Of a stretch of DNA of 64,000 nt, positions 45,656 to 54,355 are shown piece by piece. Numbering within the stretch: the stretch's first letter is position 1; every line of letters starts with the position of its first letter. The DNA comes from Cryptomeria japonica (Eukaryota > Streptophyta > Pinopsida > Cupressales > Cupressaceae), in the NCBI RefSeq assembly GCF_030272615.1, contig NC_081406.1:220217497-220281496 (forward strand), in the 5' to 3' direction. Under the pieces are notes generated by a model. It did not search any database. It was not told the DNA's origin and saw only the letters and a list, made by a program, of their open reading frames with translations. Position numbers and translations under genes: made by a program.

Positions 45656-45764
45656 CATGCTATCACTAGCTCTACCACAATATCGAGCAAAAACGAGATG
45701 GAAGTTGTTTTGGCTTAGTTTGAGGAATCCAAGAAAATCAATGAGGAAGAGAAAGAAGAATAAA
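45656..45764 (+). pseudogene. Accessory ORF C-terminal end (part 2)
   Basis: Reads ITSSTTISSKNEMEVVLA*FEESKKINEEEKEE then TAA near 45762. Charge and composition match the helical tail upstream of the inserted LTR. A purine run, GAGGAAGAGAAAGAAG near 45743, could double as the PPT. Confidence 0.5.
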
Positions 45765-45790
45765 CTATCCCCATCGACAATAAATTTTCA

Positions 45791-46614
45791 TGTAGTTGCA
45801 TTTTTAGTTACTTCAAATTTTCTTGCAGTTGCATTTTTATTTTATGCAGTAGTTGCAGTCAAGTGGGACTGTGCAGTTAAATTAGTCAACTGTGCCCACC
45901 TTATTCTCCACTTATTTTCCTATATAAGGAGGACCTCATTTGTAAACATCTCTCTTTTATTATAATAAGAAAGACTCTGCCAAATTTTTCCCTCAACAAA
46001 GACTTTGATATTTTTGATGTAAACATTGATTCAAGGAAATAAAGATAGCAATCCACTAGTTTCCAAACTTTGTGTTGGACCAAATATTGTGTTTATGATT
46101 CAATTGTTCTTAGGTCCAGTTCTCATAATCTTTTCCTAAATGATTGAATCTTATTGGTGATATTGTTTATGTGAGTAAGAGAGCTTTGTAATTGTGATAA
46201 GTAGACTTTAAGCGATTTGCATATTTTGGAAATATTCTAATAGTTAAGTGATTATATAGTAGCCTTTGTATTTCTATTAGTTGCTCTTAGTTTTTGGGAA
46301 CATTAATCACATCTTGGAGACTTTGAGCTTACATGATTGTTGAGATATTAAAAATCATTGTAAAGAAGTTCTATTAGTTGTTAGTTTTGTTAGTTGCAAT
46401 AAAGACCATCAAGTGAAGGGAGATACATTAATCCTGAAGAAAGAGAATTACATGCCCTAAGCTTACCCCCAAATTTAATTTCAAAGTTGTTGAAATACCC
46501 AAATTATTCAAGGGAACCTCCCCTTGATGAGAGAAAAGACTTTTCCTTAACATAGTTGTGTGTGAAGTACATATTTTGTCATTGGTACGTCGGTGACAAA
46601 ATATTCACCCAACA
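45791..46614 (+). repeat. Probable 3' LTR of the gypsy element
   Basis: Begins TGTAGTTGCATTT, carries a TATA box with AAGGAGGACCTC downstream, and ends with a tail reading GACAAAATATTCACCCAACA. Because the 5' LTR is absent, boundaries rest on TG/CA ends and on the end of accessory coding. Confidence 0.5.
45921..45927 (+). promoter_or_regulatory. TATA box (TATATAA) in the gypsy LTR
   Basis: CCTATATAAGGAGGACC lies about 130 bp into the LTR, a typical promoter position. An AATAAG word is near 45965. Confidence 0.55.
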
Positions 46615-47096
46615 TCTTTTATGCATTTAGACAATTTCTTTTCTATAGCAACATATTTTTTTCTCATAGCTCTTTGCACTTCATCTTCCAGATTTGGGTG
46701 TCCCTTTTCAGTGGATTTTAGAGGTAATTGCTCACTTAATTGCTCCAACAATTCTTCCTAGAGAAAATTTTCAACAGAACCAAGAATAATATTGTTTCGA
46801 ATCAAGTAAATTGTCAAAGATTCTTCAATCATATCCTTGCCATATGATGGTTGTAATTACCATGCATCTCCATCTTTCTTTATTCCATTAGGTTCCTCAA
46901 GCATCCTCAACACTTTAATAACTTCAAAGGGATATTCATCAAAAGAATTAGAGGGTTCCTTTTGTACTTCTTCTTTTGCATCAACTATCTCCTTCTTCTT
47001 CACATTGACTTCAATAGTCTCAACATCATCAATGCTAATGATCTCAGTCTTTTTGTTTTTGTTCGACGTCCTCTTCTTTGAAACTAGAGATGGTAT
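46615..47096 (-). pseudogene. Unidentified coding remnant
   Basis: The minus strand keeps a mostly open frame: KKTEIISIDDVETIEVNVKKKE, then SNSFDEYPFEVIKVLRMLEEPNG, IYLIRNNIILGSVENFL and LPLKSTEKGHPNLEDEVQRAM. At least two TAG/TAA stops are present. The composition resembles a gypsy linker/protease-adjacent segment, but I cannot assign it. It ends at the flanking LTR pieces on both sides. Confidence 0.4.
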
Positions 47097-47345
47097 TGAA
47101 TAACTAGAATACTGAGAGGGGAGGGGTGAAATAGTATTCCCTTGAACTTATTTAAACTTATAACTAACCAATCACATAACATAATTTATATTCAATAAAC
47201 AAAATAAAGGCACAACACATAACAATAGATTTTGTATGTGGAAAACCCAATATGGGAAAAACCACAAAGAGATAATTCTCTTAGTAATAGTGTAACATGT
47301 AATCGGTTACACAGTATAGGGGGTTCCTCAATATCAGTTGGACTC
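47097..47345 (-). repeat. LTR fragment (minus orientation)
   Basis: The minus strand has TTCACCCCTCCCCTCTCAG near its end and GTGGTTTTTCCCATATTGGG...CCAC near 47243-47270, the module shared by the copia LTRs here. The other border was not found. Confidence 0.5.
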
Positions 47346-47493
47346 ACTATCCAACGTACAAGAAAAGACTTACATCTATATTATGATGTATACAAAATTG
47401 AACAATTGTAGTTGCATCTGACATATGCATAGGGGTAAGTGCACCAAGATGGTGAACAAAAAAGTGGCCACATGCAAAAAGAATGAAAATTTT

Positions 47494-47692
47494 CATAACC
47501 CGTGCATGTTCTATGTAATTCAAAAACGTGCTAGGCTTGGTTGGGACTAAAATATGAATATTTTCCCATAACCCATACGGGTTATGCAAACCTAATGGGA
47601 ACGTTCACAATTTATGATAACTCGTATGAGTTATACAAAAATAGAAGTTTTAGCCTTAGTTCTGCATAACCCATACGGGTTATGCAGAACTA
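47494..47692. repeat. Four spaced copies of a CATAACCC-type palindrome
   Basis: Copies at 47494-47515 (degenerate), 47567-47586, 47617-47634 (ATAACTCGTATGAGTTAT) and 47657-47692. The last is a 36-bp palindrome pairing at 17 of 18 positions (arms TAGTTCTGCATAACCC and GGGTTATGCAGAACTA). Confidence 0.8.
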
Positions 47693-47704
47693 GGAACCAA
47701 AGAG

Positions 47705-47705
47705 G

Positions 47706-47753
<48 letters not shown>

Positions 47754-48535
47754 GGAGAGAGATTGGGAAAAGGAGAGGGGGAGAGGGAGAGAGAGGGAGA
47801 TTGGGAAAAGGATAGAGAGAGAGAGAGGGAGAGAGAGGAGGAGAGGGAGAGAGGGAGAGAGGGAGATTGGGAAAAGGAGATATATATATATATATATAGA
47901 TAGAGAGAGAGAGAGAGAGGGTTGATAGAAATAAAGGGAGATACCAAGAAGAGAGATAAGGGAAGGTAGGGGTTGAGGGAATGAGAGGGAGAGAATTGAG
48001 AGAGAGAGAGTCGTACCTTCCTTCCTCCCTCCTTCTCTCTCACTTGGGATCTCTTTCTCTCCCTCAACCCCACCTTCCTCCCTCTCTCTCACATGGGATA
48101 TCTATATTTGGTGTCTTCCTCTATTTCCATCAACCTATCTCTCTCTCTCAACCATTCCCTTCCTCCCTCCCTCTCTCTCACTTGGTCTCTCTCTCAGGTC
48201 TCCCTCTCTCTTTCCCTTGGGAACTCTCTCTATCTCTCTATGAAGGGTTTGATAGAGAGGCAGTTCCCAAGTGAGAGAGATTGAGGAAGGGAAAGAGAGA
48301 GAGATCCTGAGTGAGAGGGAGGAAGGGATGGAAAGAGAAATAAAGACTAGAGAGAGAAGAGCCAAAGGTGGGGAGAGAGAGAAAAAGTGAGAGAGAGGGA
48401 AGGATGAAGGGAGGGGTTGGGGTAGAGTGAGATAGCCAAAGTGAGAGAGATGGAGGAAGGAAGGTAGGAGCTGAGGGAAAGAGAGGGAGATATATGAGAG
48501 AGAGAGAGGGGGGGTTGAGGGGTGAAAGTACAAAG
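47705..48535. repeat. GA / CT / GA low-complexity block with foldback
   Basis: Purine-rich (GA)n with GGGAGATTGGGAAAAGGAGA units to about 48010, a pyrimidine-rich block 48010-48240 (CTCTCTCACTTGGGATCTC), then purine-rich again to 48535. The CT and GA blocks are imperfect reverse complements. Apparent S/L/P or R/E ORFs here are composition artefacts. Confidence 0.9.
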
Positions 48536-48540
48536 TTGTG

Positions 48541-49512
48541 TCATACTTTTATAAAGTAAATGGCCAATACTGATTCAATTTTTTAAATTGAATTAATAGA
48601 AAGTGAAATATATGTTTTGAATATTGAAATGATGTAAATTAATCAAATGTATATTTTTTTGTGTATTTTATGTTTGTAACTTTTTTTTTTAAATTTAAAA
48701 ATTATTTGAATATAATTTCTTATAAAGTAAACACTATAATTTAGTTGCTGATAAAATGTTGAAATTGAAGTTGCACAAGGCGTCGCACTTTATATAGTAA
48801 ATTTTACCTTTTTTTCTTCAATTTTTTGTGTATATTAATAACTTGAAACTTTAGTGCAAAAATATACTTCATTTTTTTGTGTATATTGATAACTTGAAAC
48901 TTTAGTGCAAAAATATATTTTAAAATATTTTTTATGTATATATATTTTTCAATAAATTTGAAAATTTGCATGTACTAAAATATAACTCTTTTCATTTGGC
49001 TTGACCTTTTGTCTTAATTATTTATCCAAATTAGAAAAGAATGATATCATCTTGACATAGACTCTTTTCTCTAGTGCATTTATTTTTTTCAAAATTTTAA
49101 ATAAATTTTAGTATTTTTCCTTTACAAGATGATTAACCTTATATTTTAGTGTTGATGATCTACTTTCAATAAAATTAAAATATAAAATATAAAAAATATT
49201 TTAAATATTAAAAGATATATAATTTGGATAATTCACTTATAAATATATAAAAGGGTATTTTTACATTTCAAAATAAATATTATTTATAAGAGTAGGAGTT
49301 GTTGAAACATCAAGTTTAAATTCAATATATATATATATATATATTAGACAATTCCAATTGGAAAACTTGTGGCCCAAATATAATATAGCTATAATGAATC
49401 TCTATAGGTCATATGTTTGACTAAATTTAATTTTTAGTTAGAATTACTAAAATTCATTTGTGGTGATAAGTTGGCATAAATGTGACATAGTTTTATGCTT
49501 TTACCTTGAGAG
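48541..49512. other. AT-rich DNA with a ~50-bp tandem duplication
   Basis: No gene. TTTTTTGTGTATATTRATAA plus CTTGAAACTTTAGTGC is repeated near 48824-48866 and 48871-48918. A short (TA)n is near 49326-49344. Confidence 0.6.
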
Positions 49513-49543
49513 AGAGAGGTGGATGCAAAGAGAGGGAAAGCCT

Positions 49544-49575
<32 letters not shown>

Positions 49576-49680
49576 GGAAAGAGAGGGAGATACTAGACAG
49601 AGAGGGAGGAAGGTAGGGGTTGAGGGAGAGAGAAACAAAGAGAGGGGGTAATGGAGGAAAAGAGATGGAGAGACTAGGAA
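49513..49680. repeat. GA-rich low-complexity tract
   Basis: (GA)n runs with GGGAGATACTAGACAGAGAGGGAGG words, similar in composition to 47705-48535. Confidence 0.85.
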
Positions 49681-49953
49681 GAGTATTCTAATACAAGCAT
49701 GCTGATTACTAAAATTTGACTATCTATAATTTATATGAATATTGTAAAAACTAGAATCTACATTATAACTCCTCGAGTTCTGAAACTAGTCTCAAACATC
49801 TTGCTAATATATACATAAAAAATATAAATTAAAAATGTGACTTATATTGAAATGTTATATATTTGATGTATATATTATAGTGACGAGTAGAGAGCGTGAG
49901 AAAGAGATATTTAAACATTATTAATGCAATACTTTTGGAACTCAGCAAATAAA
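49681..49953. other. AT-rich spacer, nothing recognised
   Basis: No ORF or element end seen. Confidence 0.4.
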
Positions 49954-50126
49954 AGCACACAACAAATTTGTTGTGTGCTAAACTTAAAAAATACATTTTT
50001 TGAATTTGGCACATGCCAAATTTGACATGTGAAAAAGTAACTACCTTGGGAAACACCAAGGATTAGGATTGGATTTTCCTTGGGAATCCATTCCAAAGGC
50101 TTGGACATCCTTCTCAAGCTTGAGAT
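49954..50126. repeat. Chain of at least five different palindromes
   Basis: A perfect 26-bp palindrome at 49954-49979 (arms AGCACACAACAAA/TTTGTTGTGTGCT), then AATTTGGCA/TGCCAAATT at 50003-50022, CCTTGG/CCAAGG at 50044-50061, GGATT/AATCC at 50070-50088, and ACATC..CTCAAG/CTTGAG.ATGT near 50104-50126. No two units share sequence. Confidence 0.8.
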
Positions 50127-51401
50127 GTGTTTTTCTGCAAACACGCAAAATTTTATCACATTTTTGTTTGTGCTCTTCATCAGGTTTGCATGTATTTCAA
50201 TGAAAATAATTTAATAAATACCATGACAATGTTAATCTGTCTCTTAGCTATCTAGCCATATAATTTTTTTTAACATTTTGATTATGTTAAGGTCTCAATC
50301 TCTAATTTTTTTTGTTAGTGTCTTTTTTTTGTCAAAAACCAACATGTCATATTTTGGGCATAGATTTTTACTTGTTAATCAAAATTTTAAACAAATTACA
50401 TTTTTAAAAACGAGACTCCATTGCACACAATTTCTTTTTAAAAAAATAAAAAATGATTTTTGATTATTTTTCACAAATATTATGGGCAAGCACACTCAAA
50501 TTTCTATTTTTTAGGATGTGTCCAATTTACAAATTTATAAAAAAAACATATATTCCTCAAAAAATTAGCCAAAAAAGTCAGCATAAACTACATTGTTTTA
50601 ACTAGTTTCTCACTAGAGCAATTTTCAAAATTCTAAATTAAGGCAAACATTTAAGGGGAACCACATTTGGTGCTATGTTATGTTTTTTTTATAAGAATAA
50701 GACAAATAAATGTGACACCTCTTTTTGAAACCCTTATTCTCCACCATTTTCAAAACAAATCAGTAGTCTAGGAAGTAGATTTAGAGCACTTCAACTCTTT
50801 TTCTTGTTGCATCTTCAGTTTTTGAGTGTACCTATCTTCAATTTCTCATCAAACTTCATTTGAAAAAAAAAAAGTGGCAACTTAAGACCTCCTTTTCATC
50901 CCCCATTTTGGTGCATTTATTCTAATACTCATATACATGCATTCTCCCTTACTCCCTAAGTTTTAAATTTTATGACACATGTTTTGAATTATCTTTATGG
51001 TATATGCAACCATTATATCTCATCAAATTAGTTAAAACTTTTATGTAGAGAAGAAATGAGAGAAAACGAAAATTTATTTCATTACTAAGAATCAAATTGT
51101 ACATCAAAATGGAAGAAAATGGAAAATAAAATACTTAGCTATAGGTCACTTGAAATGTGTTCATTAACATGATAAGAAGAAACAAAATCTCCATTCCTTG
51201 ATAGCAAAGTTCATAATAGTGAGAAAATCCTTGAAGTAGACAAACCTCCAAGGCACAAAATTTGGTTCTAGGTTTGATTCACTAAAAGATTCTTCAAATT
51301 AATAACAATCTAATAGTTGCAATCTTGAGTTGATAGTCTACTAACTCACACCATAAAGCATATCCTTATAAATGGTGTCATTCTAATAGGTGTCAACAAA
51401 A
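50127..51401. other. AT-rich DNA, no gene recognised
   Basis: About 1.3 kb with A/T homopolymer runs. The end at 51401 is the left flank of the next LTR element (CAAAA). Confidence 0.5.
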
Positions 51402-52585
51402 TGTTGGCATTTTTTATGATTATGTTGTGATTGTGTTTTGATGGACACACACTTGATTTGAGATCACTTTTGTGTGTATAAGTTAAAGCTCAACCGGTAT
51501 TTGTTCCAACCGGTATGATGTATTATAGTCTTTAGACTATCAGTGTTTTGCAGAAAGTGTTTACCAATCTGAAGCAGTATGAAGACCCCAAGCAGTTCAA
51601 GGATCTCAAGTGGTACAAAGGAACAAAGCGGCACAACTCATATTTCCCAATCTTCATTATTGACAAACTAGCAACTGGTATTCTACTTAAACCGGTATTT
51701 TGTATGAATCGGTAATACTCTATGATGAGTTACCAACTGGCATTTTGTGATGAGTTACCATCCACTGATTGTTTGACGGTGCCGACACTTTAACGGTGCT
51801 TTTTGTGTCGTGTTACAGAATATGTCTAGATGCATTGAACCTAGGAAATTGTATTATAATCCTATTGGATCGACATGAAATTAGATTCCTTTATAAGGAC
51901 ATCATGTCTAGGCTTTTATGTTGTTGCTAGGGTTTAAGGTGGTTGATGAGTTTCTGTAAGGAAAAATACAGAAGAGAAAGTTAGGTCTACGAGAAGAGGT
52001 AGAGTGTGAATGTGTGGAAGACTGAAGTAATGCTGGTATGCATTAGGAACAAGCTATCAAGGATCTAACCAAGCAATCTGTGCTATTTTCTAGATCACTC
52101 ACTTGTTGATTACTCACATCTTTGACAAGTTTGAAGCCCTTAACCGGGTAGGCCCAAAAGCCTTTTGCAAATCCTCTAACAAGGTGGTTCACATTTGTGG
52201 ATTTAAAATCCTCTAGAAAGGTAGTCTTTAATCGAACTTATCTCCTAACAGAGATTGAGATTCCTGACATGATCTGTTATGGTAAAGAACTTTGTATGGC
52301 CTTAACCGGTCTGACCTTAATCGGTCTAGTTCCTATTCTGCAGATAGTTACTTTTGAGTTTCATCTCACCGTGGTTTTTCCCATTTGGGTTTCCATGTCA
52401 AAATCTCTTGTGTTATGGTGTTTGTGCTTCTATGGGTGAATGCATTATTTTCTATTTGGTCTACATGTGTGCTAACCGGTTTGTCTACTAAACTATTTTA
52501 CTGGTTTATTGGTAGTCTAGTAAAGTGTGTAAGTACAGTAATTTTTGGCATACTAATTCACCTCCCCCCCTCTTAGTATTCATCA
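51402..52585 (+). repeat. 5' LTR of the gag/accessory-ORF element
   Basis: TGTTGGCATTTTTTATG to TTCATCA, direct repeat of 57971-58945. A TATA-like TTATAAGG is near 51891. GTGGTTTTTCCCATTTGGGTTTCCATG near 52371-52397 and CACCTCCCCCCCTCTTAG near the end are the shared LTR module. Confidence 0.92.
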
Positions 52586-52587
52586 AT

Positions 52588-52599
52588 TGGTATCAGAGC
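52588..52599 (+). promoter_or_regulatory. Primer-binding site, initiator tRNA-Met type
   Basis: TGGTATCAGAGC two bases after the LTR. Confidence 0.92.
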
Positions 52600-52635
52600 C
52601 AACCTTTCTATAAGTCTAACCACTTGGAAAGAGAT

Positions 52636-53913
52636 ATGGGGGAATACACTATGAGGGAACTTACTCATTGGCTCACTCAGTCTGAGCAAGCCTATGATGA
52701 TCTTATGGTCAAATATAAGGCCTCTCAGGCAAAACGGAGAGAACATGCTGAAAAATTGATGGAGCTATCTAAAAATAGTTCTTTTGATGAAGCAAACATG
52801 GAAGCCCTGATTCAAGAAGTAGAAAAGCTGAATGAATCCAATTCCAACCTGAGAAAAGAGTTGAAAGGACTGACTATTTGAATGTGCCAAGAGCTTGAGA
52901 ACTGGAGGAAAGCTGAAGATCTGGTAAAAGACAAAGATCATGAAATCTCCAAGCTGAAGCAAGAAATCAGTGCCCTAGTCACTCAACTCCATGTGAGAAA
53001 AGTGGAAAAGGAAGACATGCAAGGAGAACTGAACATAGCCATCTCCAAGAATGCAAACTTGATGGAAAAAAATGCTGCTATTTCCAAAGAACTCTTTGAG
53101 CCAAAGGAAATACTTGCTAAGTTCAACAAGAGTATTGTTAAGCTAGAGCAAAAGCTTGAATCTGCCAAACCTGTTAAGAATACTGATGGAATTGGTTATT
53201 CCGTTCATGAGAAAGGTGAGACCTCTGGTGCAAATGCTGGAGCATCAAAGAAATAACTGGCATCAAAGGATAAAGGTAAACAAAAGTTTAAACCTGTTTT
53301 CTTTAATTGTCTCAAAGAAGGACATACTACCAATGTGTGTACGAGCAAAGCCTACAATAATTTTCCCTACTTTATAAACAATGTACCTAGATCTAATAAG
53401 TTCAATGGTAATTGTTATGCATGCAACAAGTTTGGGCATAGAGCATCTGAATGCAGGTCTGTTATGAACAACACTGAAAGGTATCCTCAGAGGACTCAAG
53501 GAGTTGGTCAGGAACCTTTTGTGAACCAAAATCACAACTGGTTTAATGCCTTTAATCATCAGTCAGAAAGTGGTGGCTATCAAGCAGCAACTAGATGGAG
53601 AGAAAATTATTTGATCTGTCATTATCATGGTCACACTACTGCAACATGTAGGAGGAAGAATGGTAACATGAATAATGGACCTTGGAGAGCACTTGGAATG
53701 GTCTGCTATCATTGCAACAAACCGGGTCACATTGCTAGATTCTACAAAATAAGAAAGAACATATCAGATGACACACCGATCACTCTAGAAGGAAAGATTG
53801 ATATTGAAACTGTTCAAGTGGATATGAACAAAAATTGGAAAAAGAAACCAGTAGTGTTGCAAGAAGAACCGGTTTCTGCACCTAGTGTGGAAATCACGGA
53901 ACCAGCAAACTAA
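52636..53913 (+). pseudogene. Gag-like protein: coiled coil plus four zinc-knuckle-like motifs
   Basis: ATG at 52636 (MGEYTMRELTHWLTQSEQAY) opens a 426-codon frame with two in-frame stops, TGA 52879 and TAA 53254. Residues ~20-200 are strongly coiled-coil (EALIQEVEKLNESNSNLRKEL, DKDHEISKLKQEISALVTQL). The usual copia Gag capsid core is absent. Four zinc-knuckle-like motifs follow: FFNCLKEGHTTNVC (first Cys lost), CYACNKFGHRASEC (intact), ICHYHGHTTATC (one Cys lost) and CYHCNKPGHIARFY (last Cys lost). It may bind RNA and multimerise by its coiled coil; that is inference. Confidence 0.8.
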
Positions 53914-54355
53914 GCATAAAAAAAGATTAGGGGGAGCTAATGGCAAAATACTTCGAACCCCTGATTTAGACCGGTAAAAGACCTTAACTGGTATGTGATA
54001 CCTATCATTTGGCAGAAGATCAGAAATGGTAATAGGCAAATTAGGGTTTATGCCATAACGGTGGAGAATTTATTATGGTAGGTGAGGAATATGTTCAAAA
54101 GGAATTTTCAAATCATTTCTCACTATCATTTTTTGAGCGAAGAATTTTTCAAGTGCAAAGCGAAGAAAAAGTGATTTGTGTTGCGATTCAAATAAATTTT
54201 GAAACCCTGAAGAAGATTCAGAAGCAAATATCAAACAATCAAGAGAAGAACTCAAAGTGGTGATTCAGCAACCAACGAAGTGTGAGGCAAAGTGAAATTA
54301 GCAAGCCCTAAATTCTTGATTTTTGAAAGGTATTTCTCAAGTTTTCTATTTTATC
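53914..54355 (+). other. Spacer between gag and accessory ORF
   Basis: Non-coding. The open stretch 54075-54263 has no recognisable product. Confidence 0.45.

Larger units (their letters stand above)
18460..46614 (+). mobile_element. 5'-truncated Ty3/gypsy element with accessory ORF, split by three insertions
   Basis: Order of parts: gag tail, protease, extra RNase H, RT, RNase H, integrase, palindrome array, accessory ORF, probable 3' LTR. RT before integrase places it in Ty3/gypsy. RT is split at 21027|28907, integrase at 30062|38358 and the accessory ORF at 44312|45656. Removing those inserts leaves roughly 10.6 kb. The 5' LTR, leader and most of gag are absent. Confidence 0.82.

Noticed and set aside
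47631-48533. S/L/P-rich frames up to 153 residues
   Set aside because: Products of the GA/CT low-complexity block; no domain or conserved motif.
50278-50463. Short frame in AT-rich DNA as possible host gene
   Set aside because: 61 residues, F/K-rich, no motif, no neighbouring exon-like sequence.
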